Assembly: GCF_004295485.1 (NCBI RefSeq)
Contig: NZ_CP036164.1
Coordinates: 1,860,001-1,924,000 of the forward strand
DNA length: 64,000 bases
Source: Janibacter limosus
GTDB taxonomy: Bacteria > Actinomycetota > Actinomycetes > Actinomycetales > Dermatophilaceae
Direction of reading: 5' to 3'
The position numbers and the translations under genes were made by a program. Position 1 is the first letter of the stretch, and the number at the start of each line of letters is the position of its first letter. Shown here one piece after another: positions 41,886-50,144 of this stretch. Below the pieces are notes generated by a model that was not told the DNA's origin, searched no databases, and saw only the letters and a program-made list of their open reading frames with translations.

Positions 41886-43574
41886 TCAGTCCGCCAGCAC
41901 CGTGCCCTGCAGGTACCAAGAGTCCGGGTCGCGCCACACGATCTCGATGCTGTCGGTGTCGAACTTCCGGCCTCGCACCTTCGTCGGGTGGATGACGACC
42001 CTCTCGACGTACATGCGGATCCAGTACCGCTGCGCGTTGATCGCCTTGGCCTTCTGCTCCTTCAGCCCGTCGGCCTTGTTCTTCTGGGCCTCTGTGAGGA
42101 CTGGGATCTCCGGTACGACGTCCTTCCCGGCTTTCTGCTCCTTGGTCTCCTTATCCCACTTCTTCTGCTGCTCCTGCGTCCAAACGTCGCGCTCGTCACC
42201 GTTCGGCAGCAGACTCGCGGAGTACTCGAACGCCTTCGTGAGGTCGAACTGGCCGTACTCGTGCGAGGCCATGCGGTGGCCGGCTCGCATCTGCAGCGCT
42301 TCCCGCCGCTCGGTCTGCAATGCCTCGATCTCCGCTTCGATCTTCTGCGTCATCCGCGCCAGCCGGGCCGGGTCGCCGCCGTTGCTCACGAACTTGTCTT
42401 CGAGGTCCGCGAGCCGGTCCTCCAACGCGGTGATCTCCTTCGTCCGGTCGACCGTCTCCTCGACTCGCCACTCGACCCGGCGAGGCTCCACCTTCAGCGC
42501 GTAGTCACGCACCTGATCCAGCACGTACCGGTCCGTCTGGTCACGGTCCCGCGACAGGTGCCCACGACACCGGTAGGACACCTTCCCGTTCGTCTGCTGG
42601 TGCGGCAGCAACTTCTCACCGCACGTCCCGCACCGCGTCAACGTCCCCGACAGCAGGTGCCGCCGCGTGGACGTCCAGTTGTCCACGACCACCCGCCTGT
42701 TCTCCAACGCGTGCACCACCTCGTCATGCAGCGACGTGGAGATGATCGGCGTGACACCCTCCGCCATGACCGGGTGCCCCGCGTCGTCATAGACGATCTC
42801 CCGCCCGTGGAAGATGTAGCCCGCGTGCCTCGGGTTCCCAGCGACCTCCCGGACCTTCCGGACGTCCCACCTTCGGTCCCCAGCGGTCTTGATGCCGCGC
42901 CCGTTCAACGACCGCGCGATCTCTGAGAGCGAGTCACCTGCCGCAAGCCGCTCACACATCTCCTTGACGACCCGCGCCTCTGTCGGACGGGGCCGCTTGT
43001 GGTCCTTCGACCAGCCGTAGGGCCGCATACCGCGCTGAGCCATGCGCCCTGACAGGCGAGCCTGCTCGTTGCGTCGCAGCACACGCTCACTCGTCGCGTC
43101 CGCCTCCATGTTCGCGACCACCGCCAGCAGCGCTGTCTGCCCTCTCCCCTGCGCTGTCGTCAGGTCCAGGTCTCCCCCGACCGTCGCGACAAGCACGTCA
43201 TGCTCCTTCGCGACCTCGATAAAGCGCACCGCGTCGTCCAACCGCCGCACCAGCCTGTCCAGCCGGTACGCGATGACCGCCCGCACCTCACCCGCCTTCA
43301 TCGCCGCCACCAGCGCCTCGAACTTCGGGCGGCGTCCCCTCGTCGCAGACGTGTCGTTCTCCACCAACACCCACGACTCGTCCACCTCCCACTCACGAGC
43401 CTCCGCGTACTTCCGACACGCCTGCTCCTGACGCTCGACACCGAGCCCTTCCATGGCCGCGTCACGCGAGATACGGCAGTAGACCGCCGTCTTCACCTTC
43501 GTCTGCGACGACTTCCGCGACCGCGCTTGTGATCTGCGGCGGGACTGGACGGTCGGGGCGCTCACCGCTCCCAC
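41886..43574 (-). CDS. Large serine recombinase (integrase)
   Basis: A 562-residue site-specific recombinase. The resolvase/invertase catalytic domain spans about 28-175, with catalytic Ser36 in VYCRISRD and the arginine motif IAYRLDRLVRRLDDAV. The recombinase domain follows (RPTEARVVKEMCERLAAGDS ... NPRHAGYIFHGREI, about 190-300). A zinc ribbon (RCGTCGEKLL ... YRCRGH, about 320-345) and a coiled-coil tail with QTERREALQMRAG complete it. It catalyses insertion between attP and a sir2 attB and is encoded beside the right junction, as usual. GTG 43574 or GTG 43565 are possible starts. Confidence 0.93.
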   Translation of the reverse strand: MGAVSAPTVQSRRRSQARSRKSSQTKVKTAVYCRISRDAAMEGLGVERQEQACRKYAEAREWEVDESWVLVENDTSATRGRRPKFEALVAAMKAGEVRAVIAYRLDRLVRRLDDAVRFIEVAKEHDVLVATVGGDLDLTTAQGRGQTALLAVVANMEADATSERVLRRNEQARLSGRMAQRGMRPYGWSKDHKRPRPTEARVVKEMCERLAAGDSLSEIARSLNGRGIKTAGDRRWDVRKVREVAGNPRHAGYIFHGREIVYDDAGHPVMAEGVTPIISTSLHDEVVHALENRRVVVDNWTSTRRHLLSGTLTRCGTCGEKLLPHQQTNGKVSYRCRGHLSRDRDQTDRYVLDQVRDYALKVEPRRVEWRVEETVDRTKEITALEDRLADLEDKFVSNGGDPARLARMTQKIEAEIEALQTERREALQMRAGHRMASHEYGQFDLTKAFEYSASLLPNGDERDVWTQEQQKKWDKETKEQKAGKDVVPEIPVLTEAQKNKADGLKEQKAKAINAQRYWIRMYVERVVIHPTKVRGRKFDTDSIEIVWRDPDSWYLQGTVLAD

Positions 43575-43660
43575 CTGCCGACTCCAGCCGGGCGGGTGAA
43601 AAGCGTTGGGAGAGAAGGGGATTGGGGTGCGGTGTGAGGTGTTGAGGGCATGCCCTCATT

Positions 43661-43759
43661 TTAGTGTGTAAGTAGGTGTGGGAGGTAGGTCGACATGCCT
43701 GCACCGGTCAGGACGAGGGCCGGTCCGGCCGTCAGCACACGGGCGATGTCCTCGATCAC
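43661..43759 (-). pseudogene. Displaced native 5' end of sir2
   Basis: Translating from GTG 43759 gives 24 native residues (VIEDIARVLTAGPALVLTGA, then GMST). The next codons (TACCTC...) are element DNA and reach TAA at 43661. Joined to 36545 at the shared ACC codon they restore the canonical GAGMSTDSGIPDYRG. A -10-like CATACT lies six bases before the GTG. Excision should rebuild the uninterrupted gene. Confidence 0.85.
43670..43705. other. Right attachment junction of the element
   Basis: Element sequence (AGTAGGTGTGGGAGGTA) meets sir2 sequence (CGACATGCCTGCACC) at the GGT core 43688..43690. AGTAGGTGT also occurs just inside the left junction (36548..36556), a short direct repeat of the attP arms. 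Confidence 0.75.
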
Positions 43760-43805
43760 CCGACCAGTATGGGCGCCCGGCACGGGCCCGACCTACGATG
43801 GCCCC

Positions 43806-44720
43806 ATGATCGACGCCGCAGGGCTGCGCGTGATGCGGGCCATCTCCGAGGAGGGCAGCTTCACCGCGGCCGCTCTCGCGCTCGGATACTCCCAGCCCGC
43901 CGTCTCCCAGATGGTCAAGCGCCTCGAGCAGCGCACCGGGACCGTCCTGGTCGAGAAGGTCGGCCGCTCGGTCCGGCTCACCGAGGCGGGCGCCGTCCTC
44001 GCGCGGCACGCGGCCCCGGTCCTCGCGGCGCTCGATGCCGCCGAGGAGGAGGTCGCTGCGATCGCCGGACTGCGTGCCGGTCGGGTGCGGCTGATGGCCT
44101 TCCCCTCCTCCTCCGTCACCCTGGTCCCCCGGGCCCTGGCCGCCGTGCGAGCCGAGTACCCGGACCTGTCCGTGCAGTTCGCCGAGGCCGAGCCGCCGGA
44201 GTCGCTGACCGCCCTTCGCTCCGGTGAGGTCGACCTGGCCGTCGCCTTCACCTATGACGGCAGCGACCTGGGTCGGGGCGAGGACCTCGAGGGCTTCGTC
44301 GTGCACCCGCTGCTCGACGAGGAGGTGCGCGTCGCCCTCCCGCGCGACCACCCCCTCGCTGGCAAGGAGACGGTCTCGATGACCGACCTCACCGACGAGG
44401 ACTGGATCGCCGGCTGCGCCCGATGCCGGGGTCACCTGCTCAAGATCGCTCACGACGCCGGCTTCGCCCCCAAGGTCGCCTTCGAGACCGAGGACTACGT
44501 CGCGGTGCAGGGCTTCGTCGCGGCCGGTCTGGGCGTCGCGCTCATCCCCGACCTCATCCGCGCCGCGACCTCCAACCCCGATGTCGTCATCCGGCCGCTC
44601 GACCCGCAGAGCCGACGACGCATCCACGTCGTGACGACCGAGGACCTGCTCAAGGTGCCCGCCGTCGCCGCGACGCTCCAGGCCCTGATCGCCTCGGCCC
44701 AGGTGGCCCTGCCCGCCTGA
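43806..44720 (+). CDS. LysR family transcriptional regulator
   Basis: A 304-residue regulator. The N-terminal winged helix (residues 3-62: RVMRAISEEGSFTAAALALG, YSQPAVSQMVKRLEQRTG) is a textbook LysR domain, followed by the effector-binding domain (90-300; VRLMAFPSSSVTLVPRALAA, LPRDHPLAGKE). It is divergent from the native sir2 start (46 bases apart), so it may regulate sir2 and its own gene; insertion of the element at the sir2 start alters that relation. A leaderless -10 TACGAT (43794..43799) lies six bases before ATG 43806. The effector is unknown. Confidence 0.9.
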   Translation: MIDAAGLRVMRAISEEGSFTAAALALGYSQPAVSQMVKRLEQRTGTVLVEKVGRSVRLTEAGAVLARHAAPVLAALDAAEEEVAAIAGLRAGRVRLMAFPSSSVTLVPRALAAVRAEYPDLSVQFAEAEPPESLTALRSGEVDLAVAFTYDGSDLGRGEDLEGFVVHPLLDEEVRVALPRDHPLAGKETVSMTDLTDEDWIAGCARCRGHLLKIAHDAGFAPKVAFETEDYVAVQGFVAAGLGVALIPDLIRAATSNPDVVIRPLDPQSRRRIHVVTTEDLLKVPAVAATLQALIASAQVALPA

Positions 44721-44758
44721 TCAGCTGTGCCTACCGCTGTCCCACCCGGCGGGTCGCC

Positions 44759-46378
44759 TCAGTCCTGCAGGCCCCACTCCCGCCAGCCCTGCTCGGCGTC
44801 CAGCACCTCGTCCGGGCGGTCCGTCGCGAGGACGACCACACCCGGGTAGTCCGCGAGCTGCCGGCGCAGCATGGCCCGTCCGTCCGTGCCCAGGTCGTCG
44901 TCGACGTGGTCGAGGACGAGGAGTGCCGGCTGACCGAGCATGGCCCGGGCGATCCACAGCCGAGCGATCTCCTGCCGCGTCAGCGGTTCACCACCACGGC
45001 GAAGGGAGGTCCGCTCACCCTGCGGCAGCGCGGCCACCCGCTCGGCCAGGCCGACCGCGGCGAGAGCCGCAGCGCCCTCCCCTTCGTCGAGGTCGGGTCT
45101 GCGGTAGCGCACCGCGCGGCTGATGGCACCCCGCTCCAGGCGCGCGCCGACCCGGGCATGGCCGACGCGGCGGCGGCGGTTCTTGGGACCGGTGTGGGCG
45201 AGGTCCTTGCCGTCGACGCAGACACTGGTCCGGCCATCGCGAGAGGGCAGGACGAGCTGGTCGAGGATCTCCCGCGCGTGCCACGGAGCGGTGCTGCGCA
45301 CCAGGACGCGCTCCCCCGGCTGGGCCCTGAGCCCCGGCAGCGGCCGGTCGTCGACCTGCAGCCCGCTGACGAGGACCCGCCCACCCGCGCTCGGCGCGGG
45401 GTCGTGCACCGGTGAGGTCGACTCGGGGCTGCTCTCCGCGAGCAGGGGCGCGATGATGCGGCGGGCCGCCCGGTGGTTCTGCCGGTACTCCACGACACGT
45501 CCCATCTCGGAGACCGGCCCGGCGATGATGCCGATGATCGTCAGTGCCACGGCGACGGCCGCGGTGCTGACCACTCCCAGTGCACCCAGCGTGGCAGCGC
45601 CCGCCGAGCCGGCGACCGGGGCGACCAGCGCCACGGCGCGCAGGGCCCCAGCGGTCCGCGACCGGTGCACGGCGGCGTCGACCACCCTGGACCCGGTCCG
45701 GTCGATGGCGCGCAGCTCACGCTCGACACCACCGGCGGCGGCGATGCCCGGCGCGGCGGTCACGGTGTCGGCGACCCGGGCGGCCAGCGAGCCTCGGTGA
45801 CGGCGCAGCTCGCGGGCCCGCTCGTAGGCCGGGCCCGAGATGAGCACGAAGACGATGACCAGCACGACCAGCGGCAGGGCGACGACGAGCGCGAGCTGCC
45901 ACGCGACGACCAGCAGCGCGGCGAGGCACCCGACGGCGAGCGGGACCAGGGCGATGATCGGTGCGATGCCGAGGGAGACCCAGTTGCGCACACTGGCCAG
46001 GTCGTTGCTGGAGCGGGCGATCGTGATGCCGAGCGAGGGGGCCGAGGCCGACGTCATCGCGTGGCCGACGAGGCCGCGGCGGAGCTCCTGCACATAGTCC
46101 TGTCCCAGCCGCTCGGCCGCGACCCGGTCGACGTAGCGGGTGGCACCGAGACCCAGGAGGGCCAGCACCAGGACCGCCAGGTCCGTGAGCACCGCGGAGG
46201 TGGGTTGCCCGACGTCAGCGAGCAGCACCCCGACGAGCAGCCCGACGCCCACGGCGCAGGCGCTGTGGGCCAGGGCCGTCGCGACGAGGAGGGCCATGAC
46301 GCCCCGCCGGTGCCCACGCAGGAGCGGAGGCATCGGCGGGGTGGTCTCGGCCTCGAGCTGCTCGGTGTCGTCGGTCAC
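44759..46378 (-). CDS. ABC exporter-like protein with degenerate nucleotide-binding domain
   Basis: A 539-residue fusion of a six-helix ABC transmembrane domain (about 20-310) and a C-terminal domain shaped like an ABC ATPase but lacking its catalytic motifs. Where Walker A should be there is QPGERVLVRSTAPWHAREIL. The signature is RRGGEPLTRQEIARLW rather than LSGGQ, Walker B reads LLVLDHVDD (His for the catalytic Glu), and the H-loop His is missing (LATDRPDE). It keeps the ABC outline (ARAMLGQPALLVLD). It is translated from an ATGA overlap with the P-loop NTPase upstream. It may be regulatory, half of a heterodimer, or powered by another ATPase; the substrate is unknown. Confidence 0.78.
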   Translation of the reverse strand: MTDDTEQLEAETTPPMPPLLRGHRRGVMALLVATALAHSACAVGVGLLVGVLLADVGQPTSAVLTDLAVLVLALLGLGATRYVDRVAAERLGQDYVQELRRGLVGHAMTSASAPSLGITIARSSNDLASVRNWVSLGIAPIIALVPLAVGCLAALLVVAWQLALVVALPLVVLVIVFVLISGPAYERARELRRHRGSLAARVADTVTAAPGIAAAGGVERELRAIDRTGSRVVDAAVHRSRTAGALRAVALVAPVAGSAGAATLGALGVVSTAAVAVALTIIGIIAGPVSEMGRVVEYRQNHRAARRIIAPLLAESSPESTSPVHDPAPSAGGRVLVSGLQVDDRPLPGLRAQPGERVLVRSTAPWHAREILDQLVLPSRDGRTSVCVDGKDLAHTGPKNRRRRVGHARVGARLERGAISRAVRYRRPDLDEGEGAAALAAVGLAERVAALPQGERTSLRRGGEPLTRQEIARLWIARAMLGQPALLVLDHVDDDLGTDGRAMLRRQLADYPGVVVLATDRPDEVLDAEQGWREWGLQD

Positions 46379-47547
46379 GATGCGAGGTGACCGCTCGGCA
46401 GCAGGCTGAGCGCGGTGTGCGGCTCGCGCAGGTCGAAGGTGCCGATGACGGGGACGGAGAGGACCTGGCCGGCCTCGCTGGTGGCCAGGGGGGACGACGT
46501 GACGACGCCCGAGACGGCGGCGGTCGTGACGCCGGCCGCGTCGAGCACCTGCATGCCCGCGACGGCACCGAGCGCGTCCTGCGAGGCGAAGACGACGCGG
46601 TCGACCCGCTCGTGGAAGGCCGGGTCCTCGAGGAGGCGACGCGTCTCCTCCTGGTAGACGCCGTCGGCGACCTCGATGACGACGACGTCGGGGCCGGTGG
46701 CGGCCAGCTCGTCGACCATGTCGACGAAGATCTCCCGGATCCGCTGGTCACCGAGGCGGTAGGTCGTGGCGTGACCGAAGTCGGTGAAGTCGAGGACCGT
46801 CGATGCTCCTGCGTCGCGGAAGTGGTGGGGGTCGTTGCCCGCCCCGGTGCCCGTCGACTTGCCGGCGGCGACCTGCAGGCCCGCGCCCACGAGGCCGTTG
46901 ACGATCGAGCCGAGGACGGTGGACTTGCCGGAGTTCATCGACGAGCCGAAGACGGCGATGACGGGCGGGCGGCCCTCGCTCCTCGGCGCGGCCAGCGTGG
47001 CGGTGGACCCGAGGGGGGCGAACCGGTCGAGGGTGACCCGCCCGTGGCGGTCGGCGAGGAGCCCGAGGGGCTCGATCCGGGTCGCCCCGTCGATGCTCGC
47101 GTGCATCTCGATGACCTCGGAGGCGAGGCCGCCACCGGCGACGAGGTCGGTCGGCGCGAGCGACGAGGGGACGTGGGCGAGGAACTGGTCGGGGGCGTAA
47201 CGGTCGCCGTAGGCCACGAGGATCTCGCGCCCGGGGAAGAGCAGCTGGCGCCGCGAGACGGGGCTCTCCAGGCGGGTGTGCTTGCCGATCTCGACGACGC
47301 GGGCGAGGACGACGTCACCGGCCCGCGGGACGACGTCGCTGCCGAGCTCCAGGTGGTAGCCGTCGCCGGCGGACTCGATCGCGGCCGCGACGAACCGCGT
47401 GGTGTACGCCTTGAGCACCCGGCGCAGGCGCACGGGGTCGATCGGCTCCGTGTGGTGGCCCGGCCGCATCGCCGCGGTCGGCTGCTCGGCGGGCGCGCTC
47501 GGCTGCTCGTCGGTGGTCTCGCTCGGGATGAAGTGGGTCGTCGTCAT
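46375..47547 (-). CDS. P-loop NTPase, DUF1611-like
   Basis: A 390-residue protein. The N-terminal half (about 50-210) is a beta-rich domain (VVLARVVEIGKHTRLESP, GREILVAYGDRYAPDQFLAH). The C-terminal half is a P-loop NTPase with Walker A GSSMNSGKST (near 230), followed by AAGKSTGTGAGNDPHHFRDA, VLDFTDFGHATTYRLG and Walker B-like DVVVIEVADGVYQEE. This resembles DUF1611-type NTPases seen near transport or amino-acid-modifying genes. It overlaps the ABC gene downstream (ATGA). ATG 47547 (MTTTHFIPSE) is favoured over an upstream start at 47613. Function unknown. Confidence 0.7.
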   Translation of the reverse strand: MTTTHFIPSETTDEQPSAPAEQPTAAMRPGHHTEPIDPVRLRRVLKAYTTRFVAAAIESAGDGYHLELGSDVVPRAGDVVLARVVEIGKHTRLESPVSRRQLLFPGREILVAYGDRYAPDQFLAHVPSSLAPTDLVAGGGLASEVIEMHASIDGATRIEPLGLLADRHGRVTLDRFAPLGSTATLAAPRSEGRPPVIAVFGSSMNSGKSTVLGSIVNGLVGAGLQVAAGKSTGTGAGNDPHHFRDAGASTVLDFTDFGHATTYRLGDQRIREIFVDMVDELAATGPDVVVIEVADGVYQEETRRLLEDPAFHERVDRVVFASQDALGAVAGMQVLDAAGVTTAAVSGVVTSSPLATSEAGQVLSVPVIGTFDLREPHTALSLLPSGHLAS

Positions 47548-47747
47548 CGTGGGCTCCTGTGGGTGCGCCGCCGGGGCGGTCTCGGTGCGGTCGAGGGGGG
47601 GTCCTGCGGCCACGACGTACAGACAACCGCGCCGCGGTGAAGCAATGATGAGGTCAGGATGAGAACCTCTTCATCGGTCGGACACCTGCCGTTTGCCGGG
47701 TCCCCGAACGAGGGCCCAGCCCTGTAGGGGGGCCCGGCCCTGCACTG

Positions 47748-50144
47748 CTACCGGGAGGTGAGGACGGCCGGTCCGTCGACGACCGCGATGTCACCGTCCT
47801 GGTCGGTGCGCAGCACCCGGGCACCGTGGTCGCGAGCCCAGCGCAGCGCCGCGGGCGTCGGGTGACCGTAGGTGTTGTCCTCGCCGACGCTGATGATCGC
47901 GACGGGGGCGGCGACCCGGTCCATGAAGTCCTCGTCGAGGTTGCTCGACCCGTGGTGCGGCATCTTGACCACGTCGAGGTCGGCCGCCGCAGCGGCCATC
48001 ATCGGGTCCCGGCGCATGGCCAGGAGCATCGCGTGACCGGCCTCCTGCTCGATGTCACCGAGCAGGAGCGCGGAGGTCTGCCCGACACGCACGTGCAGGA
48101 CGATGCTCGCGTTGTTGGCCGCGGAGCCGCCGGCGACGACCCGGCCCGGCCACCACGCCGTGGCACTCACCTCGCCCATCTCGAGACGCCCTCCCGCCAC
48201 CACGCGGGTCACCGGGATCGACCGCTCCGCGGCGAGCTCCTGCACCTGCCGCGTGGCCCACTGCGGGTCGTCGACGGGCGTGACGAGGATCCGCCCGACC
48301 GGCCGGTCGTCGATCGCTGCCGCGAGGTCGCCCACGTGGTCGTCGTGGAAGTGCGTCAGCACCACGGCGTCGAGCGTGCGCACCCCCAACCGCCGCAGGC
48401 AGGCGTCGATGCCCCCTCCCTCGGGGCCGACGTCGACCAGCACCGCGCGCCCGGGGCCCGACGCGAGGACGAGACCGTCGCCCTGACCGACGTCGCAGGC
48501 GACGACGCGCCATCCCGCCGGCGGCCAGACCAGGGTGCGTTGTGGCAGGGCGGAGATGGCCACCACGACGACGAGCGCGAGCGCCACGATCGGACTGGCC
48601 CGCGACCGCCGGACCGCCCACGGCCCGGCGAGGACACCGAGGGTGGTGACGAGGGCGAGCAGCACTGCCCCCGGCGCCCCGTCGGGCCACGGGAGCGCCC
48701 CGCCGGGCACGTCAGCGCTCACCCGAGCGGTCCACGCGATGGCCAGGGCGAAGGGAGCCCCGCACCACCCGACGAGCGTCGCCAAGGTCGTGCTGAGCAC
48801 CGCGACGAGGGCGATGCTCACGCCGAGGACCGTGGCCGGGGCGACGAAGGGGGCCGCCACGAGGTTGGCGGCCACCGCGATGAGACTGACATTGCCCTGG
48901 AGCAGGACGATCACCGGTCCGCAGACGAGCTGGGCGGCGAGCGGGATCGCGATCGCGGGACCGACGAGGTGCAGCCGCGGCGGCAGGTGTGCGTTGATCG
49001 CCGCCGACCACGGCCGGACGAAGAGCAGCAGGCCCAGCGTCGCGAGCGATGACAGGACGAAGCCGTAGGACCGGGCCAACCACGGGTCGACGGCGAGCAG
49101 CACGAGGATCGCCGCACACAGCGCCGGCGTCCCGGATCCGCGACGGGAGGAGCTCATCCCCAGCAGGCCGATCGCGCCCATCGTCGCGGCCCGGATGACG
49201 CTCGGCTCGGGACGGGCCAGGACGACGAAGAAGGCCAGACCGGCACCGGCCACCCAGGGCCGCCACCGCCGACGGACGCCGCTGATGCGACAGGCCCCGA
49301 CGAGCGCCGCCAGCACGACCGCGACGTTGGAGCCGCTGACCGCGGACAGGTGCGACATCCCGGTCACGAGCATGTCGTCGGTGAGCTCCTGCGGGGTGAG
49401 CGAGGTGTCACCGATGACCAGGGCAGGCAGCAGGGCACGGGCGTCGGACGGCAGCGGCTCGACTGCGGTCCGCATCCCGCTGCGCAGGTGCTCCGCAGCA
49501 CTGCGCACCACCGACGGCTCGCCCACCGGACGGGGTGGACCACGAGGACTGAGCAGCGCCACCTCCGGGTCCGCGGGGTCGGCGGGAGAGAGCTTGCCGG
49601 TCAGCGAGATCCGGTCGCGCCAGCCCACGTCGGCCCACGACTCCTTGGCCCGGACGAAGACCGGGGCGCTCACCGATGTGGTCACCCCACGAGCGGTCAC
49701 CGACTCCAGGCGCACCCGCAGCAGCACCTGCCGGGGCGGGTCGCTGCCCGAGTCGCTGCTCGCCCGACCGGCGCGGACGATCGGCTCGGTGAGGACCACG
49801 CCCTGCGCCTGCACCATCGCGCCCTGGGCGACGAGCTCGTCGATCGGGCCGACCCGTCGAGTGGACTCGTGAGCGGCCGAGGAGCCCAGCACGAGCGCCG
49901 CCGCGACCAGCCCCAGGGCGACGACGCCCGGTCCGTCACGCCGCCACGACGGCCGGGCGTGCCGCCCTCGGTAACGCACCCCTGCGGCGAGCGCGACGAG
50001 CAGGAGTGCGACCGCGCCCAGCGCGCCCACGGCTCGCTGCTGCCCCGACCACGACAGGGCCCATGCACCGAGTCCCCAGGCGCTCAGGCACGGCAGGAGC
50101 AGCCTCAGGTCGAGGACCGGAGGCTGCTGCCGCTCGGGAGTCAC
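47748..50144 (-). CDS. comEC: ComEC/Rec2 DNA-uptake channel protein
   Basis: The membrane channel that carries single-stranded DNA into the cytoplasm in transformation. The 798 residues hold an N-terminal DUF4131-like region with membrane helices, the Competence domain (about 230-500; VTGMSHLSAVSGSNVAVVLA, the family signature), and a C-terminal metallo-beta-lactamase domain with LTHFHDDHVGDL and VKMPHHGSSN, the metal ligands. Length and order match ComEC. Its start overlaps the comEA stop (ATGA). ATG 50144. Many actinobacteria carry comEA-comEC without proven competence. Confidence 0.94.
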   Translation of the reverse strand: MTPERQQPPVLDLRLLLPCLSAWGLGAWALSWSGQQRAVGALGAVALLLVALAAGVRYRGRHARPSWRRDGPGVVALGLVAAALVLGSSAAHESTRRVGPIDELVAQGAMVQAQGVVLTEPIVRAGRASSDSGSDPPRQVLLRVRLESVTARGVTTSVSAPVFVRAKESWADVGWRDRISLTGKLSPADPADPEVALLSPRGPPRPVGEPSVVRSAAEHLRSGMRTAVEPLPSDARALLPALVIGDTSLTPQELTDDMLVTGMSHLSAVSGSNVAVVLAALVGACRISGVRRRWRPWVAGAGLAFFVVLARPEPSVIRAATMGAIGLLGMSSSRRGSGTPALCAAILVLLAVDPWLARSYGFVLSSLATLGLLLFVRPWSAAINAHLPPRLHLVGPAIAIPLAAQLVCGPVIVLLQGNVSLIAVAANLVAAPFVAPATVLGVSIALVAVLSTTLATLVGWCGAPFALAIAWTARVSADVPGGALPWPDGAPGAVLLALVTTLGVLAGPWAVRRSRASPIVALALVVVVAISALPQRTLVWPPAGWRVVACDVGQGDGLVLASGPGRAVLVDVGPEGGGIDACLRRLGVRTLDAVVLTHFHDDHVGDLAAAIDDRPVGRILVTPVDDPQWATRQVQELAAERSIPVTRVVAGGRLEMGEVSATAWWPGRVVAGGSAANNASIVLHVRVGQTSALLLGDIEQEAGHAMLLAMRRDPMMAAAAADLDVVKMPHHGSSNLDEDFMDRVAAPVAIISVGEDNTYGHPTPAALRWARDHGARVLRTDQDGDIAVVDGPAVLTSR

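Larger units (their letters stand above)
36546..43690. mobile_element. Integrative element of about 7.1 kb inserted in sir2 (serine-recombinase type)
   Basis: The boundaries are deduced from the split sir2 gene: the 3' part joins at 36545 and the displaced 5' part at 43688, with a common GGT core. The content is a large serine recombinase at the right end, a DUF488-like gene, a leftward operon of six overlapping or closely spaced genes (rep-like, HNH, three small or coiled-coil proteins, zinc/HNH-like protein) and one rightward Abi-like gene. No capsid, tail, terminase, conjugation ATPase or relaxase is recognisable. The CGAAGGG motif common elsewhere in the window seems absent here. It may be a phage satellite, a decayed prophage or an integrative plasmid. 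Confidence 0.85.

Noticed and set aside
36546..43690. Complete prophage
   Set aside because: No terminase, portal, capsid, tail or lysis gene can be recognised.
43656..44627. A frame opposite the LysR gene
   Set aside because: Shadow frame of a clear LysR regulator.
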